DNA from: Pseudomonas sp. MMS21 TM103
GTDB taxonomy: Bacteria; Pseudomonadota; Gammaproteobacteria; Pseudomonadales; Pseudomonadaceae
Length of the DNA: 64,000 nt
NCBI RefSeq assembly: GCF_022132145.1
Contig: NZ_JAJISP010000001.1
Location: forward strand, 1,116,001 to 1,180,000
Direction of reading: 5' to 3'
The number at the start of each line of letters is the position of its first letter. Position 1 is the first letter of the stretch. Under the pieces are notes generated by a model. The model saw only the letters and a list, made by a program, of their open reading frames with translations, ran no database searches and had not been told where the DNA came from. Made by a program: the position numbers and the translations under genes. Below, one piece after another: positions 18,466 through 27,671 of the stretch.

Positions 18466-20574
18466 ATGCCGAGCATAGACGCCTTCGCCGATCGACTTTC
18501 GAGCTACCTGGATAACGACCAGGTAAATCTGGTCCGGCGCGCCTATTACTACGCCGAACAGGCCCACGACGGCCAACGCCGTCGTAGCGGCGAAGCCTAC
18601 GTCACCCACCCGCTGGCGGTGGCGAACATCCTTGCCGACATGCACATGGACCATCAGAGCCTGATGGCGGCCATGCTGCATGATGTGATCGAAGACACCG
18701 GTATCGCCAAGGAAGCGCTGAACACCCAGTTCGGCGAGACCGTGGCCGAACTGGTCGACGGGGTCAGTAAACTGACCCAGATGAACTTCGAGACAAAGGC
18801 TGAGGCACAGGCCGAAAATTTCCAGAAGATGGCCATGGCCATGGCCCGCGATATTCGGGTGATTCTGGTTAAGCTGGCCGACCGCCTGCACAACATGCGC
18901 ACCCTGGAAGTGCTCTCTGGCGAGAAACGCCGGCGCATTGCCAAGGAAACCCTGGAAATCTATGCCCCCATCGCCAACCGCCTGGGTATGCACAGCATGC
19001 GCGTGGAGTTCGAGGACCTGGGGTTCAAGGCCATGCACCCGATGCGCTCCGAGCGTATCCGCGCCGCAGTGCGCCGCGCCCGTGGCAATCGCAAGGAAAT
19101 CGTCAACAAGATCGAAGACTCGCTGACCCACTGCCTGGCCCGCGAAGGCCTGGAAGGCGAGGTACTGGGCCGCGAGAAGCACATCTACGGCATCTACCAG
19201 AAGATGCGCGGCAAGCGTAAGGCGTTCAACGAGATCATGGACGTCTACGCCTTCCGCATCGTGGTCGACAAGGTCGACACCTGCTACCGCGTGCTCGGCG
19301 CCGTGCACAACCTGTACAAGCCGCTGCCCGGGCGCTTCAAGGACTACATCGCGATCCCCAAGGCCAACGGCTACCAGTCGCTGCACACCACCCTCTTCGG
19401 CATGCACGGCGTGCCCATCGAAATCCAGATCCGCACCCGCGAGATGGAAGAGATGGCCAATAACGGCATCGCCGCTCACTGGCTGTACAAAGCCAACGAA
19501 GAAGACCAGCCGAAAGGCACCCACGCCCGGGCCCGCCAGTGGGTCAAGGGCGTGCTGGAAATGCAGCAGCGCGCCGGCAACTCGCTGGAATTCATCGAAA
19601 GCGTGAAGATCGACCTGTTCCCGGACGAGGTCTACGTGTTCACGCCCAAGGGCCGGATCATGGAGCTGCCCAAGGGCTCGACCGCGGTCGACTTCGCCTA
19701 CGCGGTGCACACCGACGTCGGCAACACCTGTATCGCCTGCCGCATCAATCGGCGCCTGGCGCCCTTGTCCCAGGCCCTGGAAAGCGGGTCAACCGTGGAA
19801 ATCGTCAGCGCCCCGGGCGCACGACCGAATCCTGCCTGGCTCAATTTCGTGGTCACCGGCAAGGCGCGCACGCATATTCGCCATGCCCTCAAGCTGCAAC
19901 GCCGCTCCGAGTCGATCAGCCTCGGCGAACGCCTGCTCAACAAGGTACTGGCGGGCTTCAACAGCCATCTGGACAAACTGGTTCCCGAACGCGTGCAGGC
20001 GGTGCTCGGTGAATACCGCCACGAAGTGATCGAGGACCTGCTGGAAGACATCGGCCTGGGCAACCGCATGGCCTATGTGGTGGCGCGCCGCCTGCTGGCC
20101 AGTGACAGCGAGCAACTGTCGAGCACCGAAGGGCCGCTGGCGATTCGCGGCACCGAAGGTCTGGTACTGAGCTATGCAAAATGCTGCACACCGATTCCCG
20201 GCGACCCGATCGTCGGCCACCTTTCCGCCGGCAAGGGCATGGTGGTGCACCTGGACAGCTGCAGGAACATCAGCGAAGTCCGCCACAACCCGGAGAAGTG
20301 CATCCAGCTGTCCTGGGCCAAGGACGTGGTCGGTGAATTCAATGTCGAACTGCGTATCGAACTCGAGCACCAGCGCGGCCTGATCGCCCTGCTGGCTGGC
20401 AGCGTCAATGCTGCCGACGGCAATATCGAGAAGATCAGCATGGACGAACGCGACGGCCGCATCAGTGTCGTGCAACTGGTGGTCAGCGTGCATGATCGCG
20501 TGCACCTGGCCCGGGTGATCCGCAAGCTGCGCGCGCTCAAGGGCGTGATGCGCATCACCCGCGCACGCACCTGA
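18466..20574 (+). CDS. spoT: Bifunctional (p)ppGpp synthetase/hydrolase SpoT
   Basis: Makes and degrades the alarmone (p)ppGpp in response to carbon, iron and fatty-acid stress. The protein is 702 residues, the usual size. In order: the HD hydrolase domain (about 20-150) with [12 protein letters not shown], the synthetase domain (about 220-340) with [18 protein letters not shown] and [15 protein letters not shown], the TGS domain near 385-445 with [18 protein letters not shown], a helical/zinc-finger region with [15 protein letters not shown], and a C-terminal ACT domain from about 630. GGAG precedes the ATG. Both catalytic domains look intact. Confidence 0.97.
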   Translation: MPSIDAFADRLSSYLDNDQVNLVRRAYYYAEQAHDGQRRRSGEAYVTHPLAVANILADMHMDHQSLMAAMLHDVIEDTGIAKEALNTQFGETVAELVDGVSKLTQMNFETKAEAQAENFQKMAMAMARDIRVILVKLADRLHNMRTLEVLSGEKRRRIAKETLEIYAPIANRLGMHSMRVEFEDLGFKAMHPMRSERIRAAVRRARGNRKEIVNKIEDSLTHCLAREGLEGEVLGREKHIYGIYQKMRGKRKAFNEIMDVYAFRIVVDKVDTCYRVLGAVHNLYKPLPGRFKDYIAIPKANGYQSLHTTLFGMHGVPIEIQIRTREMEEMANNGIAAHWLYKANEEDQPKGTHARARQWVKGVLEMQQRAGNSLEFIESVKIDLFPDEVYVFTPKGRIMELPKGSTAVDFAYAVHTDVGNTCIACRINRRLAPLSQALESGSTVEIVSAPGARPNPAWLNFVVTGKARTHIRHALKLQRRSESISLGERLLNKVLAGFNSHLDKLVPERVQAVLGEYRHEVIEDLLEDIGLGNRMAYVVARRLLASDSEQLSSTEGPLAIRGTEGLVLSYAKCCTPIPGDPIVGHLSAGKGMVVHLDSCRNISEVRHNPEKCIQLSWAKDVVGEFNVELRIELEHQRGLIALLAGSVNAADGNIEKISMDERDGRISVVQLVVSVHDRVHLARVIRKLRALKGVMRITRART

Positions 20575-20638
20575 CCCCATGCTGACAAAGCCACTCAAGC
20601 AGACTGGATCTCGATCCGGCGCATTCATTCAATTCCCT

Positions 20639-20673
20639 GGTGGGCTAAAGCGGACCGCCGCACGGCCCACCCT
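20639..20673. repeat. REP-like imperfect palindrome, copy B
   Basis: GTGGGC...GCCCAC arms surround CGGaCCG, in the spoT-ridA gap. It is similar in layout and partly in sequence to the element after argB (GGGCTAA and CCCACCCTT are shared). Confidence 0.45.
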
Positions 20674-20701
20674 TGCAACCACGACCAATCAGGAAACCCT
20701 C

Positions 20702-21082
20702 ATGAGCAAGAGCGTTATTACCAGCGACAAAGCCCCGGCAGCCATCGGCACCTATTCCCAGGCGATCAAGGCCGGCAACACCGTCTACATGTCCGGGCAG
20801 ATCCCATTGGATCCGCAAACCATGGAGCTGGTCGAAGGATTCGAAGCACAGACCGTGCAGGTCTTCGAAAACCTCAAGGCCGTCATGGAAGCCGCTGGCG
20901 GCTCGTTCAAGGACGTGGTCAAGCTGAACATCTTCCTCATCGACCTGGCGCACTTCGCCACCGTCAACGAAGTCATGGGCCGTTACTTCCAGCAGCCATA
21001 CCCGGCCCGCGCCGCCATCGGCGTAGCCGCGCTACCCAAGGGCGCCCAAGTGGAAATGGACGCCATCCTGGTACTCGAATAA
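20702..21082 (+). CDS. ridA: RidA family 2-iminobutanoate/2-iminopropanoate deaminase
   Basis: Hydrolyses reactive enamine/imine intermediates released by PLP enzymes such as threonine dehydratase, protecting other PLP enzymes. The protein is 126 residues and begins [16 protein letters not shown]. Conserved parts are [10 protein letters not shown] near residue 16, the region MSGQIPLDP near 31, and the signature [19 protein letters not shown] with the substrate-binding arginine near 105. AGGAAA upstream fixes the start; a longer in-frame extension covers the REP-like element and is not coding. RidA commonly lies just downstream of spoT. Confidence 0.95.
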   Translation: MSKSVITSDKAPAAIGTYSQAIKAGNTVYMSGQIPLDPQTMELVEGFEAQTVQVFENLKAVMEAAGGSFKDVVKLNIFLIDLAHFATVNEVMGRYFQQPYPARAAIGVAALPKGAQVEMDAILVLE

Positions 21083-21089
21083 GCCCTCC

Positions 21090-21110
21090 GGCGGGGCACT
21101 GCGCCCCGCC
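21090..21110 (+). terminator. Hairpin after ridA
   Basis: GGCGGGGC(actgc)GCCCCGCC is a perfect eight-pair stem directly after the ridA stop. There is no strong T run. Confidence 0.55.
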
Positions 21111-21136
21111 AACCCCTCTCGTCCAAGGAATGGCTC

Positions 21137-21877
21137 ATGCGCCCCCTTCTCGCGGTCTTACTCAGCACCTTGCTGCTCAGCGGCTGCGCCGGCAAACCAG
21201 TCGACCCCAGCGGCACCTGGATCAACCAGGCGGCGATCGATGCAGCTAGCGAAGGCGGCAAGCTGCGCGAAGCACTGCTCGCCTATGGCCCCAACCTGGA
21301 ATGGCGGATTCAGCCGCAGCGCCGGCTCGCCACCTACAGCAACGGTTTCGAGCAGGGCGAAGGCCAATTGCTCGACGACGGCGCCCACCGTTGGCGGGTC
21401 GATTTCTACGCCGACTATCACGAGTCACTCAGCCTCAGCGGCGGCGAACTGCTGCAGGCCGCCAGCGACAGCTGGCCGGAGCAACGCTTTACCCGTCCGG
21501 CAACCCCCGCCGACGTGGATATGCCGTTGGGCAGCAGCTTCGAGCAAGCCCTCTACCGCGCCTACCTCGGCGGCCACTGGACGATCAGGCAGGGCCTGGG
21601 CGACGGTGCCCTGGTGCTGTTCCAGCCTGACGGCCGCGTTGAAGGCCTACCCGGTGCCGAGCGCTACGCCCTGTGCCTGGCCGGCGACTGCGCCGCGATG
21701 AACGGTGAATTCGACAGCATCTGGCTACAACTCGGCGAGCAGGGCCAAGCCTGGCTGTTCGAGCGCGACGACCGGCATCTGAGCATCTTCGAGGCAATCA
21801 ATCGTGCGCAGAGCGATGAAATGCCTGATTACCACAAGGGCGAACTGCGCTGGCGGCTTGAGCGCATGACCCGCTAG
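21137..21877 (+). CDS. Hypothetical lipoprotein
   Basis: A predicted lipoprotein of 246 residues. The signal peptide MRPLLAVLLSTLLLSGCAGK has a lipobox LLSG-C at residue 17. The residue after the cysteine is alanine, so outer-membrane sorting is expected. The mature protein is mixed polar, with no transmembrane segment and no domain I can name; tryptophan-rich stretches (TWINQAAID, LEWRIQPQ, HWTIRQGLGDG) suggest a compact beta-rich fold. AAGGAATGG precedes the ATG. Position after ridA matches a conserved hypothetical in P. aeruginosa (near PA5340). Function unknown. Confidence 0.7.
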   Translation: MRPLLAVLLSTLLLSGCAGKPVDPSGTWINQAAIDAASEGGKLREALLAYGPNLEWRIQPQRRLATYSNGFEQGEGQLLDDGAHRWRVDFYADYHESLSLSGGELLQAASDSWPEQRFTRPATPADVDMPLGSSFEQALYRAYLGGHWTIRQGLGDGALVLFQPDGRVEGLPGAERYALCLAGDCAAMNGEFDSIWLQLGEQGQAWLFERDDRHLSIFEAINRAQSDEMPDYHKGELRWRLERMTR

Positions 21878-21909
21878 ATTGCATCCCCAGGGGCAAGGCC
21901 TGTGACATC

Positions 21910-21935
21910 GGGTGGATGACCCTTTTTATCCACCC
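21910..21935. repeat. Perfect intergenic hairpin GGGTGGAT/ATCCACCC
   Basis: An eight-pair perfect stem with a ten-base loop lies in the 173-base gap between two convergent genes. It could end either transcript. The stem resembles palindromes that are repeated many times in pseudomonad intergenic DNA, as I remember them. A short half-palindrome starting GTAGCCCGGAGGCAATCC follows about 45 bases later and may be a degraded relative of another repeat family. Confidence 0.45.
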
Positions 21936-22050
21936 ACCAATCGCGATGAGGGAAGAACAAGGCGCCAGATCCCGTAGCCCGGAGGCAATCCAGGCATGGG
22001 CTGACCGGCGATAGATCTCCCCCGATTGTGCCAAGACCCGGCCTGAGGAT

Positions 22051-22917
22051 TTAGGTGAGCAAGGGTGGCTGCAATACCGCGGCATAGCCCTCACGATAGC
22101 TCGGGTACTGTGGCGCCCAGCCCAATGCGCGAGCGCGGGCGTTGCTGCAACGCTTGCTGCCGGCACGACGCACGCTGGACTGTTCGGCCCAGTGGCTGAC
22201 GCCCAACTGGCCGCGCAGCCAGGCCACCACCTCGTGCAGCGGCGCCGGCTCGTCGTCGACGCCGAGATAACAGTCATCCAGTGCCACCCCACGGTCATCG
22301 GCTTGCAGCAGGAATGCCAGCAAGCCGGCGGCATCGTCGACGTGAATGCGGTTGCCATACAGCGGCGGCTCGCTCGCCACCTGGTAGCCCTGACGTACCT
22401 GCCCGAGCAGCCACTCCCGGCCCGGCCCGTAGATGCCGGTCAGGCGTACCACGCTGGCGGCAATGCCGCTGGTCAGCGCCAGCTGCTCGGCTTCCAGCAT
22501 CACCCGTCCGGAAAAGCCCGTGGCCTCGGCCGGCGAGGCCTCGTCGACCCATTCACCGCCTTGCTGGCCATAGACCCCGCTGCTGGAGACGAACAGCAGG
22601 CGCCTGGGCCTTTGCCCATGCTCGGCTAACCAGCCGAGCACTCGGCGCAGGCCGGCGACGTAGGCGACGCGGTAACCGGCCTCGTCACGCTCGGTCGCCG
22701 CCGCGCAGTACACCAGGTAATCCAGTCCATCCGCAGGCCAGCCAGGCGGACAAGCGTCGGCCTGCAGATCCCCGGAAACCGGCAGGATTTGCGCGGGCAA
22801 CCGTTCGACTGCACGCCGCAGGCCGTGCACCCTCCAGCCCGCCGCCGCCAGCCGCAGGCCCAGACGGGTACCGACATCGCCGCAACCGGCAATCAACAGA
22901 CTTGGGCACGTCGACAT
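22051..22917 (-). CDS. NAD(P)-binding SDR/epimerase family protein (YeeZ-like)
   Basis: An extended short-chain dehydrogenase/epimerase-like protein of 288 residues. The nucleotide-binding glycine motif is LLIAGCGDVGTRLGLRLAAA near residues 7-26. Further Rossmann features include LDYLVYCAAATERDEAGY and SSSGVYGQQGGEWVDE, and the substrate region has NRIHVDDAAGLLAFLL. The YxxxK pair is not in the classical position, so a true oxidoreductase role is unproved. GGAG seven bases upstream supports the chosen ATG, and the 26 codons further upstream overlap the oxyR promoter. It is divergent from oxyR, hinting at possible control by OxyR. Confidence 0.8.
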   Translation of the reverse strand: MSTCPSLLIAGCGDVGTRLGLRLAAAGWRVHGLRRAVERLPAQILPVSGDLQADACPPGWPADGLDYLVYCAAATERDEAGYRVAYVAGLRRVLGWLAEHGQRPRRLLFVSSSGVYGQQGGEWVDEASPAEATGFSGRVMLEAEQLALTSGIAASVVRLTGIYGPGREWLLGQVRQGYQVASEPPLYGNRIHVDDAAGLLAFLLQADDRGVALDDCYLGVDDEPAPLHEVVAWLRGQLGVSHWAEQSSVRRAGSKRCSNARARALGWAPQYPSYREGYAAVLQPPLLT

Positions 22918-22957
22918 GACACTCTCCATCAATTCACTGGCAGACAGTCTAGCCCGG

Positions 22958-22986
22958 TTGGTTGATTGCAATGCAAAGGCTATGCT
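22958..22986 (+). promoter_or_regulatory. Predicted oxyR promoter with internal dyad
   Basis: TTGGTT and TATGCT are separated by 17 bases, 26 bases upstream of the oxyR ATG. The spacer contains TTGCA(a)TGCAA at 22966-22976, a dyad of the kind LysR-type regulators use for autoregulation. The promoter is a good sequence match; the operator is a suggestion. Confidence 0.5.
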
Positions 22987-23012
22987 TGGCAGCACATCAA
23001 TGGATAAACACT

Positions 23013-23939
23013 ATGACCCTCACCGAGCTGCGCTACATCGTCACCCTGGCCCAGGAACAACACTTCGGCCGGGCCGCCGAGCGCTGCCATGTCAGCCAGC
23101 CAACCCTGTCGGTGGGGGTGAAGAAGCTCGAGGACGAACTCGGCGTGTTGATCTTCGAGCGCAGCAAGAGCGCGGTGCGCCTGACCCCGGTCGGCGAAGG
23201 CATCGTCACCCAGGCGCAGAAGGTACTGGAGCAGGCCCAGGGCATTCGCGAACTGGCCCAGGCCGGCAAGAACCAGCTGACCGCGCCACTGAAGATCGGC
23301 GCCATCTATACCGTCGGCCCCTACCTGTTCCCCCACCTGATCCCGCAGTTGCACCGGGTCGCGGCGCAGATGCCGCTGTATATCGAGGAAAACTTCACCC
23401 ATGTGCTGCGCGACAAGCTGCGCACCGGCGAGCTGGACGCGATCATCATCGCCCTGCCGTTTCAGGAAGCCGACGTACTGACGCTGCCACTCTACGACGA
23501 GCCGTTCTATGCGCTGCTGCCAGCCGGCCACCCCTGGGCGGCGATGAAGACCATCGACAGCAAGCTGCTCAACGACAAGAGCCTGTTGCTGCTCGGCGAA
23601 GGCCACTGCTTCCGCGACCAGGTACTGGAAGCCTGCCCCAGCCTGCGCAAGGGCGGCGAAGAACACGCCCAGCACACCACCGTGGAGTCCAGCTCGCTGG
23701 AAACCATCCGCCACATGGTCGCCTCCGGCCTGGGCGTCTCCATCCTGCCGCTCTCGGCGGTGGACAGTCACCACTACGCCCCCGGGATTATCGAAGTGCG
23801 CCCACTCAGCGCCCCGGCACCATTCCGCACCGTGGCCATCGCCTGGCGCGCCAGTTTCCCGCGGCCGAAAGCCATCGAAATCCTGGCCGACTCGGTTCGC
23901 CTGTGCTCGGTGGCCCGCCCTCAAGCAAAAACCGCCTAA
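23013..23939 (+). CDS. oxyR: Hydrogen peroxide-sensing regulator OxyR
   Basis: A LysR-type activator of catalase and alkyl hydroperoxide reductase genes. The protein is 308 residues. The N-terminal winged helix contains FGRAAERCHVSQPTLSVGVK. The redox pair that forms a disulfide on oxidation is C199 and C208 in GEGHCFRDQVLEAC, exactly the numbering of the E. coli protein. The start MTLTELRYIVTLAQE is the family start. recG begins 10 bases after the stop, as in P. aeruginosa, so the two are probably co-transcribed. Confidence 0.97.
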   Translation: MTLTELRYIVTLAQEQHFGRAAERCHVSQPTLSVGVKKLEDELGVLIFERSKSAVRLTPVGEGIVTQAQKVLEQAQGIRELAQAGKNQLTAPLKIGAIYTVGPYLFPHLIPQLHRVAAQMPLYIEENFTHVLRDKLRTGELDAIIIALPFQEADVLTLPLYDEPFYALLPAGHPWAAMKTIDSKLLNDKSLLLLGEGHCFRDQVLEACPSLRKGGEEHAQHTTVESSSLETIRHMVASGLGVSILPLSAVDSHHYAPGIIEVRPLSAPAPFRTVAIAWRASFPRPKAIEILADSVRLCSVARPQAKTA

Positions 23940-23949
23940 GGCGCGCCCC

Positions 23950-26025
23950 ATGACCGAGCTCGCGGCGGTTTCCGTCACCGCACTGAAAGGCGTCGGCGCC
24001 GCCCTGGCCGAGAAGCTTGCCAAGGTCGGCCTGGAAACCCTGCAGGATGTGCTGTTCCATCTGCCGCTGCGTTATCAGGATCGCACGCGCATCGTGCCGA
24101 TCGGCGAACTGCGTCCCGGCCAGGACGCCGTGGTCGAGGGCACGGTCGCCGGCGCCGATGTGGTCATGGGCCGCCGCCGCAGCCTGCTGGTGCGCCTGCA
24201 GGACGGCAGCGGCACCCTGAGCTTGCGCTTCTACCACTTCAGCCAGGCGCAGAAAGAAGGGCTGAAGCGCGGCACCCAGGTGCGCTGCTATGGCGAAGTA
24301 CGCCCCGGCTCCTCGGGCCTGGAGATCTACCACCCGGAATACCGCGCACTCTCGGCCGGCGAACCGATTGCCGTGGAGCAGACCCTGACGCCGATCTACC
24401 CGAGCACCGAAGGCCTGACCCAACAGCGCCTGCGCAGCCTGAGCGAACAGGCCCTGGCCCGCCTCGGCCCGCACAGCCTGCCGGACTGGCTGCCCCGCGA
24501 ACTGGCCCGCGACTACCAGCTCAGTCCGCTGGACCAGGCGATTCGCTACCTGCACCGGCCACCACCGGACGCCGACCAGGCGGAACTCGCCGAGGGGCGC
24601 CACTGGGCGCAGCACCGCCTGGCCTTCGAGGAGCTGCTGACCCACCAACTGTCCCTGCAACGCCTGCGTGAAAGCGTGCGCGCCCAGCAGGCGCTGGCAC
24701 TGCCGATTGCCAAACGTTTGCCCCAGCAGTTCCTCGACAACCTGGGCTTTGCCCCCACCGGCGCGCAGCTGCGGGTCGGCGCCGAGATCGCCTACGACCT
24801 CAGTCAGGACGAGCCCATGCTGCGCCTGATCCAGGGCGACGTGGGTGCCGGCAAGACCGTGGTCGCGGCCTTTGCCGCGTTGCAGGCGCTCGAGGCTGGC
24901 TATCAGGTTGCCCTGATGGCGCCCACCGAGATCCTCGCCGAACAGCACTTCCTCAATTTCAGCAAATGGCTGGCGCCGCTCGGCGTCGAAGTCGCCTGGC
25001 TGGCCGGCAAGCTCAAGGGCAAGGCCCGTGCCGCGGCGCTGGAGCAGATCGCCGGTAGCGCGGCCATGGTGGTCGGCACCCATGCGCTGTTTCAGGACGA
25101 GGTCAAATTCGCCCGGCTAGCCCTGGTGATCATCGATGAGCAGCACCGCTTCGGCGTGCAACAACGCCTGGCCCTGCGTCAGAAGGGCGTCGGCGGGCGC
25201 CTGTGCCCGCACCAGCTGATCATGACCGCCACGCCCATCCCGCGCACCCTGGCGATGAGCGCCTATGCCGACCTCGACACCTCGATCCTCGATGAGCTGC
25301 CGCCCGGCCGCACGCCGGTGAACACCCTGGTGATCGCCGACAGCCGCCGCCCGGAAGTGATCGAACGGGTCCGTTCGGCCTGCAGCGAAGGTCGCCAGGC
25401 CTACTGGGTCTGCACCCTGATCGAGGAATCCGAGGAGCTGACCTGCCAGGCCGCCGAGACCACCTTCGCCGACCTGGTTGGCGCACTCGGCGGGCTGCAT
25501 GTCGGCTTGATCCACGGGCGCATGAAGCCTGCGGAAAAAGCCGCGGTGATGGACCAATTCAAGCAGGGCCACCTGCAATTGCTGGTCGCCACCACTGTGA
25601 TCGAAGTCGGCGTCGACGTCGCCAACGCCAGCCTGATGATCATCGAGAACCCCGAGCGCCTGGGCCTGGCACAACTGCACCAGTTGCGCGGGCGAGTCGG
25701 CCGCGGCAGCGCCGCCAGCCATTGCGTGCTGCTCTACCACCCGCCGCTGTCGCAATTAGGCCGGGAACGACTTGGCATCATGCGCGAGACCTGCGATGGA
25801 TTCGTCATCGCCGAAAAGGATCTGGAGCTGCGCGGACCGGGGGAAATGCTCGGCACCCGGCAAACCGGCCTGCTGCAGTTCAAGGTCGCCGACCTGATGC
25901 GTGATGCCGACCTGCTGCCGGCCGTGCGCGATGCCGCGCAAGCCCTGCTGGAACACTGGCCGCAGCATGTCAGCCCACTGCTCGAGCGCTGGCTGCGGCA
26001 TGGCCAGCAATATGGACAAGTGTGA
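23950..26025 (+). CDS. recG: ATP-dependent DNA helicase RecG
   Basis: A superfamily 2 helicase that remodels stalled forks and branch-migrates Holliday junctions. The protein is 691 residues, the usual length. The N-terminal wedge/OB region (about 1-190) contains DVLFHLPLRYQDRTRI. The helicase core has motif I GDVGAGKTVVAAFA near residue 296, motif II DEQHRFGVQQR near 396, motif III MTATPIPRTLAMS near 425 and motif VI QLRGRVGRG near 580. It is coupled to oxyR upstream. Confidence 0.97.
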   Translation: MTELAAVSVTALKGVGAALAEKLAKVGLETLQDVLFHLPLRYQDRTRIVPIGELRPGQDAVVEGTVAGADVVMGRRRSLLVRLQDGSGTLSLRFYHFSQAQKEGLKRGTQVRCYGEVRPGSSGLEIYHPEYRALSAGEPIAVEQTLTPIYPSTEGLTQQRLRSLSEQALARLGPHSLPDWLPRELARDYQLSPLDQAIRYLHRPPPDADQAELAEGRHWAQHRLAFEELLTHQLSLQRLRESVRAQQALALPIAKRLPQQFLDNLGFAPTGAQLRVGAEIAYDLSQDEPMLRLIQGDVGAGKTVVAAFAALQALEAGYQVALMAPTEILAEQHFLNFSKWLAPLGVEVAWLAGKLKGKARAAALEQIAGSAAMVVGTHALFQDEVKFARLALVIIDEQHRFGVQQRLALRQKGVGGRLCPHQLIMTATPIPRTLAMSAYADLDTSILDELPPGRTPVNTLVIADSRRPEVIERVRSACSEGRQAYWVCTLIEESEELTCQAAETTFADLVGALGGLHVGLIHGRMKPAEKAAVMDQFKQGHLQLLVATTVIEVGVDVANASLMIIENPERLGLAQLHQLRGRVGRGSAASHCVLLYHPPLSQLGRERLGIMRETCDGFVIAEKDLELRGPGEMLGTRQTGLLQFKVADLMRDADLLPAVRDAAQALLEHWPQHVSPLLERWLRHGQQYGQV

Positions 26026-26122
26026 ACCAGTTCACAGGGCGCCCGTCGCCTCAACCCGCCCCCCCACTGGCCTGCTGTTTATACTTCGGGCACATGCGCC
26101 CCCCATCGAACCGGATTTCGTT

Positions 26123-27529
26123 ATGAGTGATGTAGCCCTCGCCCCAGACACCGCAGCAACCCCGCCGCCGGTGATCGTGCAATTGCTGGATAAACTCGGC
26201 CTGAGCTATCGGGTGCACAGCGAGCATTCCGGCGTGCCCGCCTCCCAGCGCGTACAAGCGGTGCTGCTCGATGATGCGGTTGGCGCCTTGTTGGTGCTCT
26301 ATCCGCAGAGTCAACTGCTCGCGCTGGATCGCCTGGCCGAACTGACCGGGCGCAAACTCGTCGCGGTGAAACCCGAGCGCCTTGAACGCATGCTTGGCAA
26401 GCATGCCCTGCGCGTACTGCCTGGCCTGCCGCAGTTGACCAGCTCGCCCTGCCTGTACGATGAGCGCCTGCTGCAAGAGCCAAGCCTGTTCATCGAATCC
26501 GGCCAACCCGGCGTTCTCCTGGAAATGCCCAGCGCAGCCTTCAAGAGCCTGCTGAGCAAGGCCAGCGCCGCGCGTATCGGCGAGCCGTTGAGCAATATCC
26601 GCCTCAACCTCGACCGCCCGGACGATGACCGCGCCGAAATCACCCAGGCGGTGCAAGCCTTCACCGCGCGGCGCATCCAGCAACGCCTGGAAGAAACCAT
26701 CGAAATCCCGCCACTGGCGGAAACCGCACAGAAGATTATCAGGCTGCGGGTCGACCCGAATGCCACGGTGGACGACATCACCGGCGTGGTCGAAACCGAC
26801 CCGGCACTGGCCGCCCAGGTGGTCAGCTGGGCGGCATCGCCCTACTACGCCGCACCCGGCAAGATCCGTTCGGTGGAAGACGCCATCGTTCGCGTACTGG
26901 GCTTCGACTTGGTGATCAATCTGGCCCTCGGCCTGGCCCTGGGCAAAACCCTCAGCCTGCCCAAGGATCATCCGCAACAGGCCACGCCCTATTGGCAGCA
27001 GGCGATCTACACCGCCGCGGTGATCGAGGGTCTGACCCGCGCCATGCCCCGCGCCCAGCGCCCGGAGGCAGGACTGACCTACCTCGCCGGCTTGCTGCAC
27101 AACTTCGGCTACCTGGTGCTGGCGCATGTCTTCCCGCCGCACTTCTCGCTGATCTGCCGGCACATGGAAGTCAATCCGCACCTGTCGCACAGCCATGTCG
27201 AGCAGCATCTGCTGGGCATCAGCCGCGAGCAGATCGGCACCTGGCTGATGCGCTACTGGGACATGCCCGAAGAGCTGGCCAGCGCGCTGCGCTTCCAGCA
27301 CGATCCCGAGTATGCCGGCATCCATGCGGCCTACCCGAACCTGGTGTGCCTGGCGGTCAACCTGCTGCGCAACCACGGTATCGGTGCCGGCCCGCAGTCC
27401 GACCTCCCGCAGAGCCTGTTCGATACCCTGGGCCTGAGCCGCGAGAAGGCCGAGGAGGCGGTGAACAAGGTGCTCGCCGCCGAAGTGGCCCTACGCGAAC
27501 TGGCGAACCAGTTCCATTCTCCGGCTTGA
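26123..27529 (+). CDS. YbaK-like aminoacyl-tRNA deacylase domain fused to HDOD domain
   Basis: A two-domain protein of 468 residues. Residues about 15-160 resemble the YbaK/ProX editing domain that hydrolyses mischarged aminoacyl-tRNA (VQLLDKLGLSYRVHSEHSG, GRKLVAVKPERLERMLG). Residues about 190-450 are an HDOD domain, a degenerate HD fold used in signalling scaffolds (ETAQKIIRLRVDPNATVDDI, YLAGLLHNFGYLVLAHVF, ISREQIGTWLMRYWDMPEEL). The ATG chosen gives the conserved MSDVALAPD start; the longer frame overlaps recG. The architecture is conserved in Pseudomonas (near PA5346). Its role is unknown; a link between translation state and signalling is inference. Confidence 0.82.
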   Translation: MSDVALAPDTAATPPPVIVQLLDKLGLSYRVHSEHSGVPASQRVQAVLLDDAVGALLVLYPQSQLLALDRLAELTGRKLVAVKPERLERMLGKHALRVLPGLPQLTSSPCLYDERLLQEPSLFIESGQPGVLLEMPSAAFKSLLSKASAARIGEPLSNIRLNLDRPDDDRAEITQAVQAFTARRIQQRLEETIEIPPLAETAQKIIRLRVDPNATVDDITGVVETDPALAAQVVSWAASPYYAAPGKIRSVEDAIVRVLGFDLVINLALGLALGKTLSLPKDHPQQATPYWQQAIYTAAVIEGLTRAMPRAQRPEAGLTYLAGLLHNFGYLVLAHVFPPHFSLICRHMEVNPHLSHSHVEQHLLGISREQIGTWLMRYWDMPEELASALRFQHDPEYAGIHAAYPNLVCLAVNLLRNHGIGAGPQSDLPQSLFDTLGLSREKAEEAVNKVLAAEVALRELANQFHSPA

Positions 27530-27601
27530 GGCCGCCGGAAACCCCCGACTGACGAGAGCACTTGAATGATGCGGACGAGCCAACGCCGATCGACCGCTAC
27601 A

Positions 27602-27648
27602 GTGGGCGGGCTTCAGCCCACCTGCGTATAGCCCGGGCATACCCGGGC
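27602..27648. repeat. Two adjacent perfect hairpins after the HDOD gene
   Basis: GTGGGC...GCCCAC at 27602-27621 and GCCCGGG(cata)CCCGGGC at 27631-27648 sit between two convergent genes. They may terminate transcription or be REP-type repeats; neither has a T run. Confidence 0.45.
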
Positions 27649-27671
27649 CAAGACAGCGGACTGCGGTGATC

